Shown piece after piece: positions 43,213 through 51,825 of a stretch of DNA of 64,000 bases. The position numbers were made by a program, and so were the translations under genes. Each line of letters opens with the position of its first letter. Position 1 is the stretch's first letter. The notes under the pieces were generated by a model. That model did not search any database and was not told where the DNA came from. It saw nothing but the letters and a program-made list of their open reading frames with translations. Source of the stretch: Pseudomonas sp. UBA1879 (GTDB lineage Bacteria; Pseudomonadota; Gammaproteobacteria; Pseudomonadales; Pseudomonadaceae); assembly GCF_002338065.1 (NCBI RefSeq), contig NZ_DDHJ01000014.1:124001-188000 (forward strand). The letters run 5' to 3'.

Positions 43213-45018
43213 TCATTCGATCTCGACCAGAATCTCACCCGGATTCACGCGATCGCCTTTGGCCACATGGATCGACACAACTTTGCCTGCCACCGCGGCC
43301 TGAACTTCGGTTTCCATTTTCATCGCTTCGGTGATGAGCACGGCTTGCCCGGCCTTGACCGTGTCGCCTTCCTTGACCAGCACATCGACGATGTTGCCCG
43401 GCATGGTGGTGCTGACATGGCCCGGTTTGCTGGCTTGAGCGCGCTTGCCGATGCCTCCGCCGACGAACTCGTTAAGCGGCTCGAACACGACCTCTTCCGG
43501 CATCCCGTCGATAGACAGGTAGAAGTGACGCTTGCCCTCGGCCTTGACGCCCACACCCGTAATGTCGACGCGGTAGCTTTCGCCGTGAACATCGATGACA
43601 AACTCGGTTGGCACCCCTTCACCGCCCGCCCGCGCCACAGCGCCAGGTTCGGGAATCGGCAGCAGCGGCTCGGGCGCCAGGGTGCCCGCAGCGCGTTCTT
43701 CCAAAAACTTGCGACCAATGTCCGGAAACATGGCGTAAGTGAGCACGTCCTCTTCGGATTTGGCCAACGCACCAATCTCGCCGCGCAGCTTGGTCATTTC
43801 CGGCTTCAACAAGTCTGCCGGACGCACGTCGATCAGCTCTTCATTACCGATTGCCTGACGACGCAGCTTCTCATCGACCTGACCCGGCGCCTTGCCGTAG
43901 CCCCCGGTGAGGTACAGCTTCACTTCGTTGGTGATGGTCTTGTAGCGCTCGCCCGCCAGCACATTGAAAAACGCCTGCGTGCCGACAATTTGCGAAGTCG
44001 GCGTGACCAGCGGCGGATAACCCAGGTCCTTTCGTACGCGAGGAATTTCGGCCAGCACCTCGGCCATGCGGTTCAGCGCGCCCTGCTCCTTGAGCTGGTT
44101 GGCGAGGTTGGAAATCATGCCGCCCGGCACCTGGTTGACCTGAACGCGGGTATCGACCGAGGTGAATTCGCTCTCGAACTGGTGATATTTCTTACGCACG
44201 GCATAGAAATACAGGCCGATTTCCTGCAGCAGTTCCAGGTCCAGACCGGTGTCGAATTCGCTGCCTTTGAGCGCAGCGACCATCGACTCGGTCCCGGGGT
44301 GACTGGTGCCCCACGCAAAGCTGGAGATTGCGGTGTCGATGTGATCGACGCCGTTTTCAACGGCCTTCAATTGGCACATCGCGGCCAGACCTGCCGTGTC
44401 ATGGGAGTGGATGAACACGGGCAGCGACTGCTCGGCTTTCAGCGCCTTGACCAGCTCGCCGGTCGCGAACGGGGTCAGCAGGCCAGCCATGTCCTTGATC
44501 GCCACCGAGTCGCAACCCATGGCTTCCATCTGTTTGGCTTGAGCCACGAACGCATCGATGGTGTGCACCGGGCTGGTGGTGTATGCAATCGTGCCTTGGG
44601 CGTGTTTGCCAGCCGCCTTCACCGCTTCAATGGCCACACGCAAGTTACGCACATCGTTCATGGCATCGAAGATGCGGAACACGTCGATGCCATTGACCGC
44701 GGCCTTGGCGACGAACGCCTTGACCACATCGTCGCTGTAATGGCGATAGCCCAGCAGGTTCTGGCCGCGCAACAGCATTTGCAGGCGGGTATTGGGCAAC
44801 GCGGCGCGCAGTTGGCGCAGGCGCTCCCACGGGTCTTCCTTCAGAAAGCGCACGCAAGCGTCGAACGTCGCGCCGCCCCAGACTTCCAGCGACCAATAGC
44901 CGACTTTGTCGAGCTTCTCGCAGATCGGCAGCATGTCTTCGGTGCGCATGCGGGTCGCCAGCAGCGACTGGTGGGCGTCACGCAGGATGGTATCGGTGAC
45001 GAATATTTTCTTGGTCAT
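43213..45018 (-). CDS. pycB: Pyruvate carboxylase subunit B (oxaloacetate decarboxylase alpha-type)
   Basis: The transcarboxylase and biotin-carrier subunit of a two-part pyruvate carboxylase; such genes are often annotated oadA. The 601 residues contain the carboxyltransferase barrel (1-270, with DTILRDAHQSLLATRMR at the start), a conserved carboxylase domain (about 285-480), a linker, and a biotinyl domain at the end, with the biotinylated Lys in ITEAMKMETEV near residue 567. No beta or gamma membrane subunit genes are near, which favours pyruvate carboxylation over a decarboxylase pump. GAGGAG lies before the ATG. Confidence 0.93.
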   Translation of the reverse strand: MTKKIFVTDTILRDAHQSLLATRMRTEDMLPICEKLDKVGYWSLEVWGGATFDACVRFLKEDPWERLRQLRAALPNTRLQMLLRGQNLLGYRHYSDDVVKAFVAKAAVNGIDVFRIFDAMNDVRNLRVAIEAVKAAGKHAQGTIAYTTSPVHTIDAFVAQAKQMEAMGCDSVAIKDMAGLLTPFATGELVKALKAEQSLPVFIHSHDTAGLAAMCQLKAVENGVDHIDTAISSFAWGTSHPGTESMVAALKGSEFDTGLDLELLQEIGLYFYAVRKKYHQFESEFTSVDTRVQVNQVPGGMISNLANQLKEQGALNRMAEVLAEIPRVRKDLGYPPLVTPTSQIVGTQAFFNVLAGERYKTITNEVKLYLTGGYGKAPGQVDEKLRRQAIGNEELIDVRPADLLKPEMTKLRGEIGALAKSEEDVLTYAMFPDIGRKFLEERAAGTLAPEPLLPIPEPGAVARAGGEGVPTEFVIDVHGESYRVDITGVGVKAEGKRHFYLSIDGMPEEVVFEPLNEFVGGGIGKRAQASKPGHVSTTMPGNIVDVLVKEGDTVKAGQAVLITEAMKMETEVQAAVAGKVVSIHVAKGDRVNPGEILVEIE

Positions 45019-45031
45019 TTAGATCTCCTCA

Positions 45032-45116
45032 TAGCTGCGAGCTTCGAGCTACAAGCCGCAAGAAAAAGCCGATCTGCTTCTACTTGCAGCTTGCCGCTCA
45101 CAGCTTGCAGCTGCAT
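45032..45116 (+). repeat. AGCTTGCAGCT-type intercistronic repeat, copy 2
   Basis: AGCTGCGAGCTTCGAGCTAC and CTTGCAGCTTGCCGCTC words in both orientations fill the gap between pycA and pycB. It matches the type found between pstA and pstB at 10692-10780. Confidence 0.7.
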
Positions 45117-46532
45117 TCAGATGCCTGCGTGGGCGGCGATGGCGGCGGCGATGGCCAGGGCCAACTCTTCGGGTTTGCGCTTGATCGAGTAATTGGTCAG
45201 TTCAGGGTGGCTTTCGACGAAGCTGGTGTTGAACTGCCCACTACGGAATTCCGGGTTGCGCAGGATTTCCTGGTAATACGCGGCAGTGGTCTTCACGCCT
45301 TGCAAACGCATGTCGTCCAGCGCGCGCAGACCGCGGTCCATCGCCTCTTCCCAAGTCAGCGCCCAGACGATCAGCTTCAGACACATCGAGTCGTAGAACG
45401 GGGGAATGGTGTAGCCGGTATAGATCGCCGTATCGGTCCGCACCCCCGGTCCGCCTGGGGCGTAGTACCGGGTGATCTTGCCGAAGCTTGGGAGAAAGTT
45501 GTTTTTCGGGTCTTCGGCGTTGATGCGGAACTGCAACGCGAAGCCCCGGTGGATGATGTCTTCCTGCTTCACCGAGAGCGGCAGGCCGGACGCGATGCGA
45601 ATCTGCTCGCGCACGATGTCGATGCCGGTGATTTCCTCGGTGATGGTGTGTTCCACCTGCACCCGTGTGTTCATTTCCATGAAGTACACCTCGCCTTCGG
45701 CGAGCAAAAACTCCACGGTGCCAGCGTTCTCGTAGCCCACGGCCTTGGCCGCACGCACCGACAGGTCGCCGATGTAGGCACGCTGTTCGGGGGTCAATTG
45801 AGGGCTCGGGGCAATTTCGATGAGCTTCTGGTTGCGACGCTGGATCGAGCAGTCGCGTTCGAACAGATGCACGACATTGCCAAAGCTGTCACCCAGGATC
45901 TGCGCCTCAATGTGCTTCGGATTGACGATGCACTTTTCGAGAAAGACTTCGGCCTTCCCAAACGCCTTGGTCGCTTCGGAAATCACCCGAGGGAATGCCT
46001 GCTCCAGTTCTTCACGGCTGTTGCAGCGACGAATGCCCCGCCCGCCGCCGCCGGACGTGGCCTTGAGCATCACCGGGTAACCGATGCGGTCGCCTTCGGT
46101 CAGCGCTTCGGCGATGTCGGCGACATTACCTTCAGTGCCCGGCGTGACGGGTACGCCGGCCTTGATCATGCTGCGGCGAGCTTCGGTCTTGTCGCCCATA
46201 CGGCGGATCACTTCGGCGGACGGACCAATGAATTTGATCCCCCGTTCGGAGCAGATTTCCGCCAGTTCGGCGTTTTCCGAGAGAAAGCCATAACCAGGGT
46301 GCAACGCATCACAACCGGTCTCCACGGCCAGGTTCACGAGCTTGCGCGGGTTCAGGTAACCCTCCAGCGGCTCGGCACCAATGCCATAGGCCTCATCCGC
46401 ACGCTTCACATGGAGCGCATGGCGGTCCGCGTCGGAATAGATCGCCACGGAGCGGATGCCCATCTCGGCGCAGGCGCGCACGATTCGGACAGCAATTTCT
46501 CCACGGTTGGCGATCAGGATTTTTGTTATCAC
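45117..46532 (-). CDS. pycA: Pyruvate carboxylase subunit A (biotin carboxylase)
   Basis: ATP-grasp biotin carboxylase that makes carboxybiotin for PycB. It has KILIANRGEIAVRIVRACAEMG at the start, the ATP-binding glycine loop TSGGGGRGIRRC near residue 160, and the catalytic segment EMNTRVQVEHTITEEITGIDIV near 285. I take the GTG at 46532 as start, because AGGAA lies six bases before it and would overlap the ATG at 46538. The result has 471 residues. An AGCTTGC-type repeat separates it from pycB. Confidence 0.94.
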   Translation of the reverse strand: MITKILIANRGEIAVRIVRACAEMGIRSVAIYSDADRHALHVKRADEAYGIGAEPLEGYLNPRKLVNLAVETGCDALHPGYGFLSENAELAEICSERGIKFIGPSAEVIRRMGDKTEARRSMIKAGVPVTPGTEGNVADIAEALTEGDRIGYPVMLKATSGGGGRGIRRCNSREELEQAFPRVISEATKAFGKAEVFLEKCIVNPKHIEAQILGDSFGNVVHLFERDCSIQRRNQKLIEIAPSPQLTPEQRAYIGDLSVRAAKAVGYENAGTVEFLLAEGEVYFMEMNTRVQVEHTITEEITGIDIVREQIRIASGLPLSVKQEDIIHRGFALQFRINAEDPKNNFLPSFGKITRYYAPGGPGVRTDTAIYTGYTIPPFYDSMCLKLIVWALTWEEAMDRGLRALDDMRLQGVKTTAAYYQEILRNPEFRSGQFNTSFVESHPELTNYSIKRKPEELALAIAAAIAAHAGI

Positions 46533-46727
46533 TGGCATTTCCTCGACCGATGAGCAGACGGACCGAAAACCCGGTCATGCGCGGCGACAGTGCGTTACAG
46601 CATGTTGCGTCGCAGCGATGGCTCACCCTATGCCGAATCAGCAATTAACAAAAATGAGTAAAAATTGGGTTAAACATAAGTAAAACCTTATAGTTAGGCA
46701 TTCAGCCATGGGCAATGGGGTTCAACG

Positions 46728-47678
46728 ATGCGTAAGTCCTTGATGCGTATGACATTGCGTCAACTGCGCATCTTCAACGAGGTCTGTGATCTTCGGTCCT
46801 ACAGCCGCGCGGCCGAAGAAATGTCTCTCACGCAACCCGCCGTCAGCTTGCAGATCCGCCAGCTCGAAGAGCTGATCGGCCAGCCGCTGTTCGAGTACGT
46901 GGGCAAGAAGCTCTACCTGACCGAAGCCGCCGAGGCGCTTCAAATAGCCAGTCGCGACATCTTCGGGCGCCTTGAGAACCTCGACATGCAACTGTCAGAC
47001 ATGCAGGGCTCACTTCAGGGCCAGCTGAAACTGGCCATCGAATCCAGCGCGAAATACTTCGTTCCTCACCTGTTCGCAGCGTTCAAGCGCCAATACCCCG
47101 AAGTCATGCTCAACCTCACAGTGGTTAATCGAGCGCAGGTGATTAGACGCCTCTCCGACAACCGCGATGATCTGGTGGTGATGTCGATGGTCCCGCAAGA
47201 CATGGGGCTGGAGTTTCTACCCTTCCTTAACAACCCCATCGTGGCGGTGGCGCGACCGGACCATTCGCTTTCGCAACGGCCAGATCTGACGCTGAAAGAT
47301 CTGGAAGCCTACACGCTGGTGGTGCGCGAGCAGGGGTCGGGCACGCGCAAGGCATGCGAAGAGTATTTCAAAGAGAAGCGCATTCACTTCGAACATTCGC
47401 TTGAGGTGTCGTCAGCGGAGGCTCAGCGCGAGTGCGTCGTGGCAGGCCTGGGGGTAGCGCTGCTGACAAGGCATGCGCTGAGTCTGGAGTTGGCCACCGG
47501 CACGCTCAAGGAGCTGCCAGTGGTCGAGTTGCCACTGTACCGAAGCTGGTGCGTCGTACAAGCTCGGGAGAAACGTCTGTCCCCAGTGGCCCATGCTTTC
47601 CTGGCGTTCATTCGCACCGAGCGCGCGCAGATCAGCGCGCTGGTCGCACGCTTTGACGGGCACCTTCCGACGCGCTAG
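46728..47678 (+). CDS. LysR-family regulator, divergent from pyruvate carboxylase
   Basis: A 316-residue LysR regulator. The N-terminal helix-turn-helix spans about residues 11-65 (FNEVCDLRSYSRAAEEMSLTQPAVSLQIRQLE), and a typical effector-binding domain follows (about 95-300). It resembles CbbR/CysB-type LysR proteins. It faces pycA across a 195-bp gap, so it probably controls pycAB; the gap is AT-rich with TAAAACCTTATAG near 46681, a possible promoter segment. The start ATG at 46728 or the one at 46743 are both possible. Confidence 0.85.
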   Translation: MRKSLMRMTLRQLRIFNEVCDLRSYSRAAEEMSLTQPAVSLQIRQLEELIGQPLFEYVGKKLYLTEAAEALQIASRDIFGRLENLDMQLSDMQGSLQGQLKLAIESSAKYFVPHLFAAFKRQYPEVMLNLTVVNRAQVIRRLSDNRDDLVVMSMVPQDMGLEFLPFLNNPIVAVARPDHSLSQRPDLTLKDLEAYTLVVREQGSGTRKACEEYFKEKRIHFEHSLEVSSAEAQRECVVAGLGVALLTRHALSLELATGTLKELPVVELPLYRSWCVVQAREKRLSPVAHAFLAFIRTERAQISALVARFDGHLPTR

Positions 47679-47856
47679 CGCTCTGCCAGAACGATGCGCC
47701 GGCTTCCAGGTAATCGTCGTATTCAAGGCTCAGGCGGCGGTCTTCGCATCGCGTTTCAATCGCACGTCGAAACGCCATGCGACGCTGGTCTTCCTGCTGA
47801 CGGCGGGTTTTGGCGCTGGTGCTTTGCTGCTGCGAGTCATCGTAGTGCCGAGGCAT
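47632..47856 (-). CDS. Small basic protein of the PA3496-like family
   Basis: A 74-residue charged protein. The core SAKTRRQQEDQRRMAFRRAIETRCEDRRLSLEYDDY, from about residue 13, is rich in Arg and Glu and matches a conserved Pseudomonas small-protein family linked to envelope integrity. The last 47 bases overlap the end of the LysR gene on the other strand. GGAGACAGGAT upstream supports the ATG. Function is unproven. Confidence 0.65.
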   Translation of the reverse strand: MPRHYDDSQQQSTSAKTRRQQEDQRRMAFRRAIETRCEDRRLSLEYDDYLEAGASFWQSASASEGARQSVRPAR

Positions 47857-47975
47857 ATCCTGTCTCCCATTGCGTGTGCGGGAGTACAGAGTGGCCGTCG
47901 GGCGTGACGATCAGGTGGCGGGTGAATGACATCTTGATGAAGGATCTGGCAATACCTGGTAACAGCTGTGAGGGG

Positions 47976-47997
47976 ACGATATACATATCTATATCGT
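47976..47997. promoter_or_regulatory. Perfect palindrome, possible operator
   Basis: ACGATATA and TATATCGT form a perfect 8-bp inverted repeat around CATATC, 67 bp before the small open frame at 48065. AT-rich palindromes like this are typical regulator sites, but no cognate regulator is known. Confidence 0.45.
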
Positions 47998-48064
47998 TCG
48001 CAGGTGAAACCCTGAAGATACTGAAAGCGCAGGACGCAAATCACTATCTGGATGGAGTTACACA

Positions 48065-48385
48065 ATGAACCTGATCAACAGCAAGAACTGGAAAGCCCAC
48101 AAGAACCAGATGCCTTCGACCGAGGGCCCTACTCTGGTTGTCTCCGGCGACGTGACCGTTGCAAACAGCGCTGTCGAGGCATCCCTGAAAGTTTCGCGCC
48201 GCCAGGACCGATCCAACGCGCTGAATCTGGACCTGGTGCTGGAAGAAAAAGGCATCGGCCTGACTGCACTGACCGACAAAACGGTTTCGCTGACGCTGCC
48301 TGGCTATCAGAACACCCCGTGGATCTACATCATCCACGACAAAAAAATCGTGGCTCATATCACCCAGATCGACACCGCGGTCTGA
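48065..48385 (+). CDS. Small conserved protein of unknown function
   Basis: A 106-residue protein, MNLINSKNWKAHKNQMPSTE at the start, with beta-rich content, TLVVSGDVTVANSAVEASLKVS near residue 23, and a hydrophobic end (PWIYIIHDKKIVAHITQI). There is no signal peptide or transmembrane helix. GGAG seven bases upstream supports the ATG, and a strong terminator follows. I do not recognise a function. Confidence 0.75.
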   Translation: MNLINSKNWKAHKNQMPSTEGPTLVVSGDVTVANSAVEASLKVSRRQDRSNALNLDLVLEEKGIGLTALTDKTVSLTLPGYQNTPWIYIIHDKKIVAHITQIDTAV

Positions 48386-48404
48386 GTCAGCCACCGGTCT
48401 CAGG

Positions 48405-48438
48405 CCCCAGGCAGATCTTGCATCTGTCTGGGGTTTCG
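48405..48438. terminator. Terminator between convergent genes
   Basis: CCCCAGGCAGAT pairs with ATCTGTCTGGGG around CTTGC and runs into TTTCG. It lies between the small protein gene and the RpiR gene, which converge here. Confidence 0.8.
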
Positions 48439-48442
48439 CGCC

Positions 48443-49309
48443 TCAATCTTCCGAGGATTTGATCGACTTCGGTGACAGACGCAGGCTGCGCAAGCTGCGC
48501 TTCACGCTCTTCAGGTGATTGACCAGGCTTGGACCACGGGCCATGGCAACGCCCATGGCCAAAACGTCGATCACGACCAGATGCGCAATGCGCGAGGTCA
48601 GCGGCGTGTAGATTTCGGTGTCTTCGTGCACGTCGATCGCGAGGTTAACGGTCGAAAGCTCAGCCAATGGCGTCTGGCTGGGACACAACGTAATGAGATT
48701 CGCGCCGCTTTCGCGTACGAGATTGGCGGTGATCAACAGATCTTTCGACCGGCCAGACTGTGAGATGCATACCGCGACGTCTGTAGGCTTGAGGGTCACC
48801 GCTGACATGGCTTGCATGTGCGGGTCCGAGTAGGACGCCGCGGTCAGTAGCAGTCGGAAGAATTTGTGTTGAGCGTCAGCCGCGACCGCTCCTGACGCGC
48901 CAAACCCGTAGAACTCGACGCGATGGGCCGCTGCCATCACCGTCACCGCCGCCTGCAACGCGTGAGGGTCGAGCTTCTCGCGCACCTCCATCAGCGTATG
49001 CAGCGTGGTGTCGAAGATTTTCAGGCTGTAGTCCGCAACCGAGTCGTCCTCATGAATCGCGAATTGCCCAAAACTGGCACCGGCCGCGAGGCTCTGTGCG
49101 AGCTTGAGTTTGAGATCCTGAAAACCGGTGCAGCCGATCGCCCGGCAGAAACGCACGATGGTCGGCTCACTGATGCCCACGCTGTGGGCCAGGTCGGCCA
49201 TGGAACTGTGCATGACCGCCGCAGGATCAAGCAGCACATGGTCGGCTACCTTGAGCTCTGACTTACGCAAGAGATGGCGAGACTGGGCGATGTGCTGCAA
49301 CAGATTCAA
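48443..49309 (-). CDS. hexR: RpiR/HexR-family sugar-phosphate-sensing regulator
   Basis: A 288-residue regulator: the N-terminal helix-turn-helix (about residues 1-75, SMADLAHSVGISEPTIVRFCRAIGCTGFQDLK) and a C-terminal SIS sugar-isomerase domain (about 125-265, HRVEFYGFGASGAVAADAQHKF; CISQSGRSKDLL). Family members sense KDPG or related phosphates and control glucose catabolism. From memory, this type is adjacent to zwf in P. putida; here no zwf gene is present and a GGDEF-EAL gene comes next. A TGTAGTTATACTACA palindrome lies upstream. The gene symbol is tentative because Pseudomonas has more than one paralogue. Confidence 0.8.
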   Translation of the reverse strand: MNLLQHIAQSRHLLRKSELKVADHVLLDPAAVMHSSMADLAHSVGISEPTIVRFCRAIGCTGFQDLKLKLAQSLAAGASFGQFAIHEDDSVADYSLKIFDTTLHTLMEVREKLDPHALQAAVTVMAAAHRVEFYGFGASGAVAADAQHKFFRLLLTAASYSDPHMQAMSAVTLKPTDVAVCISQSGRSKDLLITANLVRESGANLITLCPSQTPLAELSTVNLAIDVHEDTEIYTPLTSRIAHLVVIDVLAMGVAMARGPSLVNHLKSVKRSLRSLRLSPKSIKSSED

Positions 49310-49352
49310 AGGACAAGACTCAATAGGAGGATGGGTCGGGGTGTAGCTTTTT

Positions 49353-49367
49353 TGTAGTTATACTACA
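49353..49367. promoter_or_regulatory. HexR-like operator
   Basis: TGTAGTTATACTACA is a perfect 15-bp palindrome fitting the TGTARTWWWAYTACA pattern known for HexR sites. It lies 44 bp upstream of the RpiR gene start and suggests autoregulation. Confidence 0.7.
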
Positions 49368-49453
49368 TGACCTGCAAGCCGCACAGCTAAACGAGTTTGC
49401 CGATTCCAAACCATGGGTCCGGAATGACGGGTCGCCATGCAGTGTAGGACTTT

Positions 49454-51493
49454 TCACACTGGACTCCAGGCTATCGCTTCACAATTGCGCAAGACGTCGC
49501 CCATTGCACCGGCCTCCAAAGGCCGACTGACCAAGTAGCCTTGCACCTCATCACACAGATGGGCTCTAAGAAAATCCAGTTGCTGAGGGTTTTCCACACC
49601 CTCGGCGACAACCTTCAATTCCAGGCTGTGAGCCATCGCGATGATTGCGCGAGTAATGGCCGCATCCTCGCTGCTTTCGTTCAGACCCCGAATGAACGCC
49701 TGATCGATCTTCACGTAGTCCACGGGGAAGCGTTTGAGGTAGCTCAATGACGAATAGCCTGTGCCGAAATCATCGATCGCCAGTTTGACGCCCAGTTCGC
49801 GCAGTTGCTGGAAGGTGCTGATGATGTGCTCGACGCTGTCCAGCAACTGGCTTTCGGTCAGCTCAAGTTCCAGGTAATCGGGCCTCAGCCCGGTTTCGTC
49901 GAGGACCTGGCGCACCAGACTGACGAGCTTGCCCTGCCGCAATTGATGCACCGAAAGGTTGACCGAGACCCGGATCGGCAACAGCCCGCTGAGCTGCCAT
50001 TCACACGCCTGCCGACAGGCACGACGCAACACCCACTCGCCAATATCGGCAATCAGTCCGGACTCTTCCGCCAACCCGATGAATTCGCTTGGCGGGACCA
50101 TGCCACGTACCGGATGGCGCCAGCGCACCAATGCCTCGGCAGAGCTGAGGCGCCCGGTGGCCAGATCAAGCTTGGGCTGATAGAACACCTCTAACTGGCC
50201 GTCCTCAATCGCGCGGCGCAGCTGAATTTCCAGCTGCAAGCGCTCCAGCGTCCGGGCTTGCAGGCTGTCGGTGTAGAACTGGAAGTTGTTGCCGCCCAAA
50301 TGCTTGGCGTGTTGCATCGCCATGTTGGCCTGAGTGACGAGCGTGGAAATATCCCTGGCGGAATCCGGGAGCAGCGCGATGCCGATAGACGCGCTGACCA
50401 CCAGTTCGTGCCCGGCCACCAGCACGGGGGAGCGCAACTTGCTGAGCAACCGGGTCGTCATTCGCGTCAACGTGGTCAGATTGCCGTAACCGTCGAGCAG
50501 CACGGCGAACTCATCGGCCGACAGCCGTGCCACGGTATCGGCGCCTGTCAGCTCGCCACTGATGCGTCGGCCTATCTGGCGTAGCAGTTGGTCAGCAACT
50601 TCATGCCCGAGGCTGTCGTTGAGCAGCTTGAAGCGGTCCAGGTTGATGTGCAGCAGCGCCAGCGTGCGGACGCCATGGCGCACGCGCTGATTGGCTTCGC
50701 GCAGACGCTCATTGAACAGCACGCGATTGGCCAGGCCCGTCAATTCGTCGTAATGCGAGAGGAACCGCGCGCGCTCCTCATAATGCCGGGTCAGTTGGTG
50801 ATTGAGTGCTTCGCTTCTGGCTTGCGCCTGCTGCAGGTGTTCGATAAGGGCCTGATTCTGGAAGCGTCGCGTCAAACCCCGCTCAATCAGGCGATTGACC
50901 TGCGCAGCCACCACGATCAGCGCCAGCAGCAGGATCAACCCCAACCAGCCCCAGCCGCGTAATGGCACATCGCCGCCCCAGAACAGATAAAGGATGGGCG
51001 GCAGCAGGCACGGCACGGTGAACGTCAGGAAGGCTGGAATGCTCGCGGCGTAGGCCACGCTGGCCGAGAGCGTGGCCGCGCCGATCAGGCCGAACACCCA
51101 CGCCTGCTGCACGAAGCTTTCCACCGGAACCAACACCAGTGCCGCGCTGGACAGCGTAAATCCGCTGACACAGGCGCCGGCCAGAAACATGCGCGTCCAG
51201 ATGGGTTGCGCCTGACGCTCCGGCGGTGCCGCGCGAAACGCTGCCACCTGCAGAACCCGCAGGCTCACCAACGCCGACAACCAACCCACCCAAATCCCGA
51301 CGAGTACGTAACGTTCCGGGCTCCAGAGCAGCCAGGCGCAGAGCAAACCGTTGATGAACATGAACAGGGTCGGCAGCAGCGAGCCTTGGTAAAGAAGGCG
51401 TGTGCGCTCAACGGCAAGCTGAGTGGCGAACTGTTTGCGGATGACACGTCGTGTTGCCACGGCGTCCGCCGGGGCTTCGGAACTGGGAGTCAT
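49454..51493 (-). CDS. Membrane GGDEF-EAL protein, probable c-di-GMP phosphodiesterase
   Basis: A 679-residue protein. Residues about 30-190 contain six or so hydrophobic helices forming a membrane sensor. A GGDEF domain (about 245-400) has the motif LSADEF in place of GGDEF, so cyclase activity is probably lost. The EAL domain (about 420-670) keeps AEALVRWRHP, ELTES, and DDFGTGYSSLSYLKRFPVDYVKID with the metal-binding acids, so phosphodiesterase activity is likely. I start at the ATG giving MTPSSEAP; the longer frame adds 16 residues. It lies on the same strand as hexR, with its 3' end toward that gene. Confidence 0.88.
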   Translation of the reverse strand: MTPSSEAPADAVATRRVIRKQFATQLAVERTRLLYQGSLLPTLFMFINGLLCAWLLWSPERYVLVGIWVGWLSALVSLRVLQVAAFRAAPPERQAQPIWTRMFLAGACVSGFTLSSAALVLVPVESFVQQAWVFGLIGAATLSASVAYAASIPAFLTFTVPCLLPPILYLFWGGDVPLRGWGWLGLILLLALIVVAAQVNRLIERGLTRRFQNQALIEHLQQAQARSEALNHQLTRHYEERARFLSHYDELTGLANRVLFNERLREANQRVRHGVRTLALLHINLDRFKLLNDSLGHEVADQLLRQIGRRISGELTGADTVARLSADEFAVLLDGYGNLTTLTRMTTRLLSKLRSPVLVAGHELVVSASIGIALLPDSARDISTLVTQANMAMQHAKHLGGNNFQFYTDSLQARTLERLQLEIQLRRAIEDGQLEVFYQPKLDLATGRLSSAEALVRWRHPVRGMVPPSEFIGLAEESGLIADIGEWVLRRACRQACEWQLSGLLPIRVSVNLSVHQLRQGKLVSLVRQVLDETGLRPDYLELELTESQLLDSVEHIISTFQQLRELGVKLAIDDFGTGYSSLSYLKRFPVDYVKIDQAFIRGLNESSEDAAITRAIIAMAHSLELKVVAEGVENPQQLDFLRAHLCDEVQGYLVSRPLEAGAMGDVLRNCEAIAWSPV

Positions 51494-51612
51494 GGCAATT
51501 CTTATAATTAGGGGCCTTGAACGTGGACGGAGCATACACAAGCCGCAGAACAGACCAAACAGTCAGTGGAATAAATTGCATGAATGGTAGGTACCCAGTG
51601 CAGTGCTGCCCC

Positions 51613-51747
51613 CGTAGGAGCGAGGCTTGTCCCGCGATCTGTCGGGAGCTCAGCAAAGAAATGGCGTGCCACACAAACCTAAGCCGCCGACGGTACGACT
51701 GCTACGCAGCCGCTCCTCCGAGTGCAGGGACAAGTCGCGCTCCTACA
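51613..51747 (+). repeat. REP pair, diverged GTGGCTTGTCCCGCG type
   Basis: GTAGGAGCGAGGCTTGTCCCGCGATC and a diverged inverted GGGACAAGTCGCGCTCCTACAG bracket about 90 bp in the gap between the divergent EAL and uvrD genes. Confidence 0.8.
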
Positions 51748-51825
51748 GAACATTAAGGACAGCTTTTCACGACCGACCAGCGTTAGAGTTTGCCCGCCAT
51801 CCCCCCGGCACCCTAGAATGCGCCG

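Noticed and set aside
43267..45192. 641-codon plus-strand frame
   Set aside because: Shadow of pyruvate carboxylase subunit B; the sense strand has all family motifs.
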